Positions 1 through 7,659 of a stretch of DNA of 14,633 bases are shown here, piece by piece (within the stretch, counting starts at the first letter, position 1; each line of letters opens with the position of its first letter). This stretch comes from JBQDBK01 sp052090825 (GTDB taxonomy: Bacteria > Bacillota > Clostridia > Tissierellales > Peptoniphilaceae), in NCBI GenBank assembly GCA_052090825.1, contig JBQDBK010000023.1, positions 1 to 14,633 of the forward strand, read 5' to 3'. Made by a program: the position numbers and the translations under genes. The notes under the pieces were generated by a model that saw only the letters and a program-made list of their open reading frames with translations, was not told the DNA's origin and searched no databases.

Positions 1-57
1 ATATTTGAATAATCAAAACTTTAAATCAATTTAATAAATCTTATTTACTACTCTCCT

Positions 58-86
58 AGTATATATCCATTAGCTATAATTGTCAA
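58..86 (-). promoter_or_regulatory. Sigma-A-type promoter firing left, out of the window
   Basis: On the minus strand a perfect -35 TTGACA (86 to 81) is followed after 17 bases by TATACT (63 to 58), a near-consensus -10. Transcription would start near position 51 and run off the left edge. The gene it serves begins outside the window, because no credible minus-strand start codon with a ribosome-binding site lies in 1-50. Confidence 0.65.
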
Positions 87-191
87 GCTTTTTTCGCAAA
101 TAAATTATTCTATCAAATTTTATATATTTTTTCAAGACTATCTATAGATTTTTATAGTAGAATAGAGCTTTTTATAAATTAATAGGCTCTA

Positions 192-1211
192 TTACATAAT
201 CCACTTATTTAAGAATCTGATTTTCCTTAAAAAAGCATATAATATATAAGTTAATAATAAAATAAATAAAGTTAATAGTAGAGGATATATAAATTTACAT
301 ACCCCTTGTAAATTAATTGGACTAAGTCCTAAAAATTTTAAATGATCTAAAATAATTAAGTGAGATAAGTAAACAAAAAAGCTTCCTTTTGATAAAAATT
401 CTATCAGTTTAAAATACTTTTCCTTTATTTTAATCTTATTTACTAATGTAAATAAGGAAGCAGAATATAAAAATATAAAAGGGTTTATATTTTCCCAATA
501 GATTAAATCCATTGTCTCTCTTGACCTTATTTTAGTTGAAACTATTGTAAATATAATAGTTATAAACATTGTTATTATCAAAGAGAGTTTTTTGTAGTCA
601 TCTTTATTTTCGTATAAATATTTCCCAAATAGCATATAAGCTATCCCTAAATAAGGCAAGCTAAAAGTATACTTGACCATCAAGCTATTGTTTAATGAAA
701 ATGGTTCAAACCATCTCATATAAGGCCATAGAATTGAAGTTACAAATATAAGACCTAATAAATATCTATAGCTTAACTTATCCATGCCATTTACCAATTT
801 TTTTAATATAGGTAGGAAAGCATAACAAAGAATTATTATGTATAAATAATATAGATGAAACTTACTTTTTCCATAGATTATATCCTTTAAACTTTCTCCT
901 ATATTTATATTTTCGTAATATGCATATAACAATTTATATATTATATCCCAAAAAATCAAAGCAAAAATAAACCTTAATATGTATTTTAAATATAATTTTT
1001 TTATTGGAATTTCTTTATTATTTAACATCAAGGCTCCTGAACACATAAGAAATACCGGAACACAAAATCTTGATAAACTTCCTAATATTATTCCATAAGT
1101 AAAAGTTTTGCTATTTAACTGAAATTCTAACATTTGAAAATTTACATGAGTCATAACAACAGCAAGTATAGCAAAAATTTTTAGTAAGTCTATATTATAA
1201 TCTCTTTTCAT
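192..1211 (-). CDS. Acyltransferase family 3 integral membrane protein
   Basis: This 339-residue protein is hydrophobic along its whole length, with about ten membrane segments, as is usual for the acyltransferase-3 (OafA/WecH-like) family. These enzymes move acetyl or other acyl groups onto sugars of surface polysaccharides at the membrane. Two family signatures are visible. The first is the N-terminal 'DLLKIFAILAVVMTHV' helix, whose His22 is the conserved putative catalytic histidine. The second is 'PVFLMCSGALML' at about residues 53-64. The ATG start at 1211 has AGGAG just upstream. It is the last gene of the leftward tkt/tagA/csaB group, but a hairpin terminator at 1231-1250 ends only about 20 bases before its start, so expression probably depends on read-through. 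Modification of the wall polymer made by its neighbours is a reasonable guess. The substrate cannot be read from the sequence. Confidence 0.8.
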   Translation of the reverse strand: MKRDYNIDLLKIFAILAVVMTHVNFQMLEFQLNSKTFTYGIILGSLSRFCVPVFLMCSGALMLNNKEIPIKKLYLKYILRFIFALIFWDIIYKLLYAYYENINIGESLKDIIYGKSKFHLYYLYIIILCYAFLPILKKLVNGMDKLSYRYLLGLIFVTSILWPYMRWFEPFSLNNSLMVKYTFSLPYLGIAYMLFGKYLYENKDDYKKLSLIITMFITIIFTIVSTKIRSRETMDLIYWENINPFIFLYSASLFTLVNKIKIKEKYFKLIEFLSKGSFFVYLSHLIILDHLKFLGLSPINLQGVCKFIYPLLLTLFILLLTYILYAFLRKIRFLNKWIM

Positions 1212-1230
1212 ATTAGCTCCTAATTTTAAG

Positions 1231-1250
1231 AAAAACCGCTTAATAAGCGG
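1231..1250 (-). terminator. Intrinsic terminator after tkt
   Basis: Read on the minus strand, CCGCTT-ATT-AAGCGG forms a 6-bp GC-containing stem with a 3-base loop (1250 to 1236), followed directly by five T (1235 to 1231). It lies 24 bases past the tkt stop and immediately before the acyltransferase ribosome-binding site, so it probably trims rather than abolishes downstream expression. Confidence 0.7.
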
Positions 1251-1273
1251 CTCTCCTTTTAATTAAATTTAAC

Positions 1274-3226
1274 TTAGTTTAACTTATCTATTAATTTATT
1301 AATCTTATCAACTGTTATTCCAAAATATTCAAATACATCTTTACCTGGACCTGAAGCACCAAATTCATCAAGACTTAAAATTTTTCCTTTTAGTCCGGCA
1401 TACTTGCTCCAACCAAATGAGCTAGCAGCTTCAACTACAATTCTTTTTTCACAACTAGCAGGTAATATTTTTTCTTTATAATCAGCAGTTTGAGCTTCAA
1501 ATAATTCTAAAGAAGGCATACTAACAACTCTTACATTTTTCTTATCTTTAGCTGCTTCAATAGCTAAAGATACTTCTGATCCAGTTGCTATTATTATTTT
1601 ATCTAAGTCTTCTTCTTCCTCTTTAACAACATATCCACCCCTCATTGCTTCTTTAGATGAATTTTCTAAATTAGGAAGGTTTTGACGACTTAGGATTAAA
1701 CAAACTGGTGTAGATTTAGATTTCATAGCCACAGCCCAAGCAACAGCAGCTTCTTTAGCATCAGCTGGCCTAAATACAATATTATTAGGTATTGACCTTA
1801 ACATTGCTAGGTGTTCTATTGGTTGGTGAGTTGGCCCGTCTTCTCCAACTCCAATTGAATCATGAGTTAAAACATAAATAGATGGAATTTGTTGTATAGC
1901 ACTTAATCTTATTGCAGGCTTCATATAATCTGAGAATACTAAGAAAGTTGCTCCATAAGATCTAAGTCCACCATGAAGTATAATTCCATTTACTATAGCT
2001 CCCATAGCATGTTCTCTAACTCCAAAGTTAATATTGCTACCTTTTCTATTTTCTTTACTGAAATATTCATATTTTTTCATTACTGATTTATTTGAAGGGC
2101 CTAAATCTGCACTACCTCCAAATAATAAATTGAAATCTTCAGAAATTCTATTTAAAGCTTCTCCTGCCGAAGCTCTTGTTGCCATTTCTTTTTCGAATTT
2201 ATAATAATCTTCTTTTTCCAATATTGAAAGATCGAACTTTCCTTCAAAGGAATCTATTAATTTTTTATAATCTTCTGGATACTTATCCTCATATAATTTT
2301 TCTACTCTCTTATCTTTTTCATATTCAAAAATTAAATCTTTTCTAATATCTTCAAAGTGCTTGTAAACATCATCTGCTACAACAAAAGCTTCCTCTTCAT
2401 ATCCCAATGCTTTTCTAGTTTCTAAGACACCATCTTCTCCTAAAGGCTCTCCATGAGCTTTTGCCATTCCTACTCTTGGGGAACCAAACCCTATTTGAGT
2501 TGTAATTTTTATCATTGAAGGCTTTTCAGTTTCGGCTTTAGCTTCTTCAATAGCTTCCTTTATAGCTTCTACATCATTTCCGTCTTCAACTTCTATTACT
2601 TGCCAACCTAGGGCTTCGTATCTTTTTCTTACGTTTTCTTTAAAGGCTATATCTGTTGATCCTTCAATAGTAATACTATTTGAATCATACAAACAAATTA
2701 ATTTTCCAAGACCTAAAGTTCCAGCTAAAGAAGATGATTCGTTGGAAATCCCCTCCATTAGGTCTCCATCTCCGCAAATTACAAATGTATTGTGGTCAAT
2801 TATATTAATATCCTTATTGTACATAGCCCCTAAATGAGCTTCTGCCATTGCCATTCCTACAGCCATTGCCATTCCTTGACCTAAAGGTCCTGTTGTGGCT
2901 TCTACTCCTAAGGTATGCTTATATTCTGGATGTCCTGGAGTTTTTGAACCTAATTGTCTAAAGTTTTTTAAATCTTCAATTTCTAGACCGTAACCAAATA
3001 GATGAAGTAATGAATAAATCATAGCTGAACCATGCCCAGCAGATAGTATAAATCTATCTCTATTAATCCATTTAGGGTCTTTTGGATTATGCTTCATCAT
3101 TTTCCATAAAGTATAAGCCATTGGCGCAACCCCTAATGGTAAACCTGGATGCCCTGAATTTGCTTTTTGGATTTGATCCACAGATAACATTCTAATTGTG
3201 TTAATGCTTTTTTGTTCTAAATTCAA
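1274..3226 (-). CDS. tkt: Transketolase
   Basis: Thiamine-diphosphate enzyme moving two-carbon units between ketose and aldose phosphates in the non-oxidative pentose phosphate pathway; cytosolic. The 650-residue length is normal. Conserved elements are present in order: 'SGHPGLPLG' with His26, 'SAGHGSAM' with His65, 'TPGHPE' with His99, the ThDP/Mg motif GDGDLMEG (152-159) with Asn183, His258, the catalytic Glu405 in 'FGVREHAMG', and His467 in 'EDGPTHQP'. These correspond to the active-site residues of E. coli TktA. The start is TTG at 3226, supported by GGGGAG about seven bases upstream and by the family-typical beginning 'MNLEQKSINTIRML'; the next Met is residue 13. It lies 18 bases downstream of the tagA-like gene, so it is probably co-transcribed with the envelope genes. 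An intrinsic terminator follows. Confidence 0.97.
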   Translation of the reverse strand: MNLEQKSINTIRMLSVDQIQKANSGHPGLPLGVAPMAYTLWKMMKHNPKDPKWINRDRFILSAGHGSAMIYSLLHLFGYGLEIEDLKNFRQLGSKTPGHPEYKHTLGVEATTGPLGQGMAMAVGMAMAEAHLGAMYNKDINIIDHNTFVICGDGDLMEGISNESSSLAGTLGLGKLICLYDSNSITIEGSTDIAFKENVRKRYEALGWQVIEVEDGNDVEAIKEAIEEAKAETEKPSMIKITTQIGFGSPRVGMAKAHGEPLGEDGVLETRKALGYEEEAFVVADDVYKHFEDIRKDLIFEYEKDKRVEKLYEDKYPEDYKKLIDSFEGKFDLSILEKEDYYKFEKEMATRASAGEALNRISEDFNLLFGGSADLGPSNKSVMKKYEYFSKENRKGSNINFGVREHAMGAIVNGIILHGGLRSYGATFLVFSDYMKPAIRLSAIQQIPSIYVLTHDSIGVGEDGPTHQPIEHLAMLRSIPNNIVFRPADAKEAAVAWAVAMKSKSTPVCLILSRQNLPNLENSSKEAMRGGYVVKEEEEDLDKIIIATGSEVSLAIEAAKDKKNVRVVSMPSLELFEAQTADYKEKILPASCEKRIVVEAASSFGWSKYAGLKGKILSLDEFGASGPGKDVFEYFGITVDKINKLIDKLN

Positions 3227-3244
3227 AATTTTTCTCCCCTTTTT

Positions 3245-4000
3245 TTATTTCACAGAATTTTTATTAAACAAGACAGATATTAAAAACTTAGGTATAGCAA
3301 TTTGTCTTTTTATTCTTGACGGATCGCTTATAAGCCTATAAAACCACTCTAAATTTAACTTAATAAATATATCTGGAGCTCTTTTTGCCTCTCCTGCTAT
3401 TATATCAATAACCCCGCCATTTCCAATAATAAGTTTTGTATTTAATTTATCTTTATTAGAATTAATCCAAATTTCTTGTTTTGGATAACCCATTCCTAAG
3501 AATATTATATCAGGATTTAAAGAATTTATCTCTTTTAAAACAGCTTTTTCTTCATCATGGCCTGGAAGTCCTAAATGTGCTCCTTTAAAATATCCATCAT
3601 GATAGCCTAGTAAATTTATTTTTGGTCTTTCACTTTTTAAGTTATCATATGCTTTTTTTATATATTCTGGTTTAGTCCCAAGTAAGTATAAAGAATATCC
3701 TTCTTTTTCACATATATTTAAAAGCTCCATAGATACATCAAAACCTGTAACCCTTTCTTTTAAGGGTTTTTTTCTCATTCTGGATCCATAGATAAGACCT
3801 ATCCCATCTGCTATACTCATATCAGCATTATTTAATATATCTCTCATTTCAGGTTTATCTTTAGCATCTACTACAATCTCTGTATTTGGAGTTACTATAT
3901 AATGAAATTTGTCTTCTTTAAGCATATTTCTTATTATTGACATGGCCTCTTTAAAATCTACATTAAATATATCCACCCCAAAAATACTTATCTTCTCCAA
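3245..4000 (-). CDS. tagA: WecG/TagA/CpsF-family glycosyltransferase (ManNAc transferase)
   Basis: 251 residues, the usual length for this GT26 family, which transfers N-acetyl-D-mannosamine onto GlcNAc-diphospho-undecaprenol at the inner face of the membrane. That is the first committed step of wall teichoic acid or secondary wall polymer linkage units. Visible family marks are 'YIVTPNTEIV' (Thr37), 'SIADGIGL' with the putative catalytic Asp65, 'FLGMGYPKQEIWI', and the basic membrane-associating tail 'LEWFYRLISDPSRIKR'. The ATG lies five bases after the csaB stop, with an AGAGAGG-type ribosome-binding site inside the csaB end, so the two are almost certainly co-translated. The pairing with CsaB suggests that the ManNAc it adds is later pyruvylated. 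The exact donor sugar is inferred from family and context. Confidence 0.88.
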   Translation of the reverse strand: MEKISIFGVDIFNVDFKEAMSIIRNMLKEDKFHYIVTPNTEIVVDAKDKPEMRDILNNADMSIADGIGLIYGSRMRKKPLKERVTGFDVSMELLNICEKEGYSLYLLGTKPEYIKKAYDNLKSERPKINLLGYHDGYFKGAHLGLPGHDEEKAVLKEINSLNPDIIFLGMGYPKQEIWINSNKDKLNTKLIIGNGGVIDIIAGEAKRAPDIFIKLNLEWFYRLISDPSRIKRQIAIPKFLISVLFNKNSVK

Positions 4001-4005
4001 TTATT

Positions 4006-5121
4006 TCACCTCTCTAGTACTTCATTTACAGCATCATTATGAATAGATGCCAACTTATAAAATTTATTTAAATATGACTTAGTTTCCTCTTTTAAATCAT
4101 CAAGTTTATCTATAGATTCAATTATTTCATTTGATAAAAGTTCAGGCTTAAAATCTTCTACATAGTATTTTTGTACTCTATTGAGTTCTTTCATAAATCC
4201 ATCAATTTTAGGGTCATAACTTATTCCTATTGGATAGGCTCCCATAAGGGTTGCAAATATAAGCCCATGAAGCCTCATAGAAAGCATTATATCCATATTC
4301 CCAATTAAAGAAAGGTATTCTTTTACATGAAGATAATCTTCTACTATATAAACATTATCTTTGGAGCTCTTAATACTTTCAAATATTTCACTTTGAATTT
4401 GTAAATCTACATGATAAAAGAAAGGTACAAATATTATATTTACATCATCTCTTTTGCTTAAAATAAGTTCTATAGTCTTTACAATTTTTTCTTTAATTTG
4501 ATTTCCGTAGGACTTCCAATTCATTATAGTAAAACAAATATTTTTCTTATTCTTATCTACGCCAATTTTTTCTAGAATTTCTTTACCTTTTTTTAAGTCT
4601 ACTTGATTTATACCAAATACTGTATCTGTGGTGACTAAAACTTCTCTTTTTATCCCTAGTTCTTTTAATTCTCTATAGGATTGATTATCTCTAACATTAA
4701 TATAGTCTACTTTCGAAAGTATATTTTTTGTCAAAATCCTATTTCTCTTCAATCTAATAGGTCCTATGCCTTGAGAATATATAAAAGTCTTTTTTTTAAA
4801 TAACATAGCTAGCTTTAAAATAGCCAGATAATATAAAATAGATTTTTTACTTGTTACATCCTGCAGAAGAGATCCTCCTCCTGATATAACCATATCCACT
4901 TTTCTTATAGCTTTTATCAGTTGAAAAATATTATTTCTATCTATACTTTCTACTCCATATTTAGCTTTTGTCCAATCTGGATTTCTTGATAAAACAAGGA
5001 GTTGGGCATCTGTCTTTGAGGAAATTCCATCTACTAGCCCTTCTAATATGGCTTCATCCCCTATATTGTTATATCCATAGTATCCCGAAACTAGTATTTT
5101 CTTAGTCAAAGTTTTTCTCAT
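4006..5121 (-). CDS. csaB: Polysaccharide pyruvyl transferase CsaB
   Basis: Transfers a pyruvate ketal from phosphoenolpyruvate to a sugar (in studied cases ManNAc) of the secondary cell-wall polymer, creating the ligand bound by SLH-domain surface proteins. Family hallmarks are the N-terminal 'VSGYYGYNNIGDEAIL' (11-26), 'ISGGGSLLQD' (79-88), 'IYSQGIGPI' (114-122) and the C-terminal 'SMRLHGLIFA' with Arg283 and His285. At 371 residues it is full length. It overlaps the end of the upstream DUF5693 gene. The start is uncertain. The ATG at 5121 has its G-rich stretch (AAAGGGG) only one base away, which is too close. A TTG at 5109 would give 'MTKKILVSGYYG', which resembles family N-termini, with spacing of about 13 bases. 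Regulation is probably through the promoter upstream of DUF5693. Confidence 0.93.
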   Translation of the reverse strand: MRKTLTKKILVSGYYGYNNIGDEAILEGLVDGISSKTDAQLLVLSRNPDWTKAKYGVESIDRNNIFQLIKAIRKVDMVISGGGSLLQDVTSKKSILYYLAILKLAMLFKKKTFIYSQGIGPIRLKRNRILTKNILSKVDYINVRDNQSYRELKELGIKREVLVTTDTVFGINQVDLKKGKEILEKIGVDKNKKNICFTIMNWKSYGNQIKEKIVKTIELILSKRDDVNIIFVPFFYHVDLQIQSEIFESIKSSKDNVYIVEDYLHVKEYLSLIGNMDIMLSMRLHGLIFATLMGAYPIGISYDPKIDGFMKELNRVQKYYVEDFKPELLSNEIIESIDKLDDLKEETKSYLNKFYKLASIHNDAVNEVLER

Positions 5122-7177
5122 ACCCCTTTCTTAATAAATCTATTATAAAAAGTCCAATGTAAGAAATTACTAGTGCTACAACAAACTCTACTCCCACTCT
5201 TGTTATTGAAACTTTTAAAGGTGTTCTAATATGAGAAAAAGTATTTACTATATCTGCCATACCTATTGCAGATAAAAGAACTAAGATACTAGTGAAAATT
5301 TCTCCCTTTCTTTTATATGCAATATAAGCTAAAAATATAACAGCTGGAAATCCAGCTACAATAGCCTTAGTCCTAGGTCTTGCTGGTAGATATTCCTCCA
5401 TTAAATTACGGGCTAGTAACTCCATACCAGGAACCTTTGTCGATGTATTACCTCCTCTAAGAATGAAAATCCCTAATATTATTAGAAGTAAAACACCTGC
5501 TAGAGCATGCCAAACTTTAACATTAGAATTTAAAACTATTCCTAGTTCTCTTGGTCTCAATTTAACACTTACTTCATCTTTTCTACCAAAACCTACATAG
5601 GCAGCATATATAAACAAAGATAAAAATATAGGTAATATTTGAGATATTTTCACCCCTCTAAAAATATTTAATTCCATTAAATAATTTGTTCCGCTCATAA
5701 ATGAAATTTCGTAAAGAGCTCCTATCATTGTTATACATATAGCCATAAATAGTATAAAGGTTCCATGGAAAAAAATCTTATTTATATTTCCCTTTCGGTT
5801 TTTAAATCTTATTTCATTGTAATTCTCCATTATAGTACAAATTGCTAAGGATGAAAAAGATACAATTGCTCCTAGGTTAAATATAACATTACCTGTACTT
5901 TCCATCTTAGCTAATCCAAAAGATAGGATTGCCAAAATACAGCCTACAATAAACAAAATCATAGATAACAATAGAGGAATTGAAAATACAATTTCAAGTA
6001 GTAAGATCGCTGCTGCTACAACTCCTAAGGCAACTGGAAGTTTAAAAATTGGCTTTACATGCCAGCTACCCATAGCTTTGACATCTCCTGTTTCATAACC
6101 TCTTGGAGCTAATCTTTCTTCTAAAGGTTTAAGAACCTTACCATAACTTTTTGCATCTGTTATTACATTATTATTTTTTACAAAGGGTTTTAAATATACT
6201 ACAGATATATTTCTTTCTGATATAGCCCTAAAATATACATTAGTCAACTCTTCTCCATCATGATGCATTGGCAAACCATAATCATAATTACTAGCTAAAT
6301 ATTCCCATGTAGTAAAAGCTCTTACCTTTTTAACTTTTTCTTTTTTTATAGTTTCATTTACATTCCTTAAATCTAAATGACCTCTTTGATTAGAAGCCTC
6401 TACTAGTCCTAAAGCTATATTGTTTTTACTTATAAAATTAGTAAAATCCTCTACTACTTTTTTATCATTTTCGGAGTTTTTATAAAATTCTTTTCCTGAA
6501 AAAATAATATAATTTTGTTTTGGATTCATTTCATTTATGGAATTCTTCAATCTTTCCATACTTTTCCTAGGGTCTTGAAACTTAGAATAAAAAGTAGGTC
6601 TTAAGTTCAAACTTAAACCCTGAATATTTTTTACAAAGTCTACTTTTCTTTTATCGAATCCTAGACCAACATACTCTAAGCCTGATGCTCTCTGTGCAGA
6701 ATTAGGCATTGGGTTTTGAAGAGTATCATAGCCTTCCCTCTTATAAGTAATTATGTCTGATGGCTTACCTTCTATCTTTAATTTATTTTCACTCTCAAAA
6801 TAAATACTCCTATTAGCTTTTAGGGAATTAAAACCTTCTTTTATAAAATTCAAGTCTTCTATTGGACCTTCTACAATTAGATCATCTCCATCTAATTCTG
6901 TCTTTATTTTTGATGGTGAGAAATTTTTCATACTAGCTATTGTGGATTCATTTATTGCTATTGATGAAACACCATTTTTAGCTAAATCTTCAAAATATTC
7001 TTTAGGATTCTTATCTTCTTCAAAAGATAGTCTTAAAAATTCATCATAGTCTGCGACTATATCATAGGACTTATATTGGCTTTCTGCCTTCATTCTTCCC
7101 ACTACAAAATAGAAGGAAAATAAAATTCCTAATAGTATCAAAAACAAAAATAATTTATTCTTATATTTTTTATACAT
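5102..7177 (-). CDS. DUF5693-type polytopic membrane protein of the csaB locus
   Basis: 691 residues with a clear three-part layout: an N-terminal membrane anchor (about 9-27), a large presumably external domain (about 30-375), and roughly nine C-terminal membrane helices (about 381-682). The external part alternates short hydrophobic strands ('VGLGFD', 'GLSLNLRPTF', 'NYIIFSG', 'IALGLVEA', 'VRAFTTW', 'ISVVYLKPF') with helices, which suggests a TIM-barrel-like fold; this is inference. A conserved-looking loop 'LMEEYLPARPRTKAI' sits near 592-606. I recognise it as the uncharacterised family that accompanies csaB in anaerobic Firmicutes. No function is established. Topology and context suggest export, ligation or sensing of the pyruvylated wall polymer, perhaps the part played by membrane protein CsaA in bacilli. 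ATG at 7177 has AGGAG six bases upstream. It is the first gene of the operon. Confidence 0.8.
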   Translation of the reverse strand: MYKKYKNKLFLFLILLGILFSFYFVVGRMKAESQYKSYDIVADYDEFLRLSFEEDKNPKEYFEDLAKNGVSSIAINESTIASMKNFSPSKIKTELDGDDLIVEGPIEDLNFIKEGFNSLKANRSIYFESENKLKIEGKPSDIITYKREGYDTLQNPMPNSAQRASGLEYVGLGFDKRKVDFVKNIQGLSLNLRPTFYSKFQDPRKSMERLKNSINEMNPKQNYIIFSGKEFYKNSENDKKVVEDFTNFISKNNIALGLVEASNQRGHLDLRNVNETIKKEKVKKVRAFTTWEYLASNYDYGLPMHHDGEELTNVYFRAISERNISVVYLKPFVKNNNVITDAKSYGKVLKPLEERLAPRGYETGDVKAMGSWHVKPIFKLPVALGVVAAAILLLEIVFSIPLLLSMILFIVGCILAILSFGLAKMESTGNVIFNLGAIVSFSSLAICTIMENYNEIRFKNRKGNINKIFFHGTFILFMAICITMIGALYEISFMSGTNYLMELNIFRGVKISQILPIFLSLFIYAAYVGFGRKDEVSVKLRPRELGIVLNSNVKVWHALAGVLLLIILGIFILRGGNTSTKVPGMELLARNLMEEYLPARPRTKAIVAGFPAVIFLAYIAYKRKGEIFTSILVLLSAIGMADIVNTFSHIRTPLKVSITRVGVEFVVALVISYIGLFIIDLLRKGYEKNFD

Positions 7178-7216
7178 ACTAACTCCTTATCTAATAATTA
7201 ATTTTATGTCAATTTT

Positions 7217-7245
7217 ATTATACTATGAAATTTACAATTTTTACA
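7217..7245 (-). promoter_or_regulatory. Probable promoter of the DUF5693-csaB-tagA-tkt operon
   Basis: On the minus strand a consensus -10 TATAAT (7222 to 7217) has a weak -35-like TGTAAA (7245 to 7240) at 17-base spacing. The predicted start near 7210 gives a leader of about 33 bases to the ATG at 7177. A TTGACA at 7212-7207 is closer to consensus as a -35, but no -10 follows it at a usable distance. Confidence 0.45.
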
Positions 7246-7250
7246 CATTA

Positions 7251-7275
7251 AAATAGACTTCCATCCCAATGGAAG
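7251..7275 (-). terminator. Probable weak terminator after mazF
   Basis: Minus-strand CTTCCAT-TGGG-ATGGAAG forms a perfect 7-bp stem with a 4-base loop (7275 to 7258), followed by an interrupted U-tract (TCTATTTT). It lies 16 bases past the mazF stop, between two leftward operons, where a terminator is expected. The poor U-tract lowers confidence. Confidence 0.5.
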
Positions 7276-7291
7276 CCTAATATGTACTCAA

Positions 7292-7639
7292 CTAATATTT
7301 AATATCTAAACTTACTTTTATGGCCCTATTTATATCATCCATAACTCTATTGTCGAATCTACCTATTCTCTCTCTCAATCTTTTTTTATCTATTGTCCTT
7401 ATTTGTTCCAAAAGAATAACAGAGTTTTTAGGAAGAGGTACGCCTCTCGCATCAACATTAATGTGTGTTGGAAGCTTAGCTTTATTAAGTTGAGATGTTA
7501 TAGCTGCCACTATAATAGTGGGGGAATACTTATTTCCGACATCATTTTGTATTACTACAACAGGTCTTACTCCTCCCTGTTCTGATCCTATTACCGGCGA
7601 AAGATCAGCATAAAATATGTCTCCTCTTTTAATTAACAT
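7292..7639 (-). CDS. mazF: MazF/EndoA-type mRNA endoribonuclease, no adjacent antitoxin
   Basis: 115 residues, closely matching the length and sequence pattern of Bacillus EndoA, an RNase that cuts single-stranded RNA at short specific sites. 'KRGDIFYADLSPVIGSEQGG' and 'VRPVVVIQND' are near-identical to EndoA. The catalytic pair Arg25 and Thr48 (in 'AAIT') is intact, as is 'LPTH' and 'SVILLEQIRTIDKKRL'. The ATG at 7639 is chosen because AAAGGTG lies seven bases upstream; the in-frame TTG at 7657 overlaps that site. The gene starts 20 bases after the acpS-nnrD stop and is the last of its operon. No mazE-like gene lies upstream or downstream, where B. subtilis has alr and the antitoxin directly before it. 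An antitoxin elsewhere, or a role as a solitary RNase, are both possible. Confidence 0.93.
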   Translation of the reverse strand: MLIKRGDIFYADLSPVIGSEQGGVRPVVVIQNDVGNKYSPTIIVAAITSQLNKAKLPTHINVDARGVPLPKNSVILLEQIRTIDKKRLRERIGRFDNRVMDDINRAIKVSLDIKY

Positions 7640-7659
7640 CGCATCACACCTTTTCAAAT

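Noticed and set aside
161..193. Inverted repeat at the end of the acyltransferase gene as a terminator
   Set aside because: The 8-bp arms enclose a 17-base loop and no U-tract follows on the minus strand, so termination is not supported.
7403..7585. Open frame on the plus strand inside mazF
   Set aside because: It is antisense to a strongly conserved gene, has no ribosome-binding site, and its product resembles no family.
7640..7657. Upstream TTG start for mazF adding six residues
   Set aside because: The AAAGGTG ribosome-binding site lies inside this stretch and is correctly spaced from the ATG at 7639.
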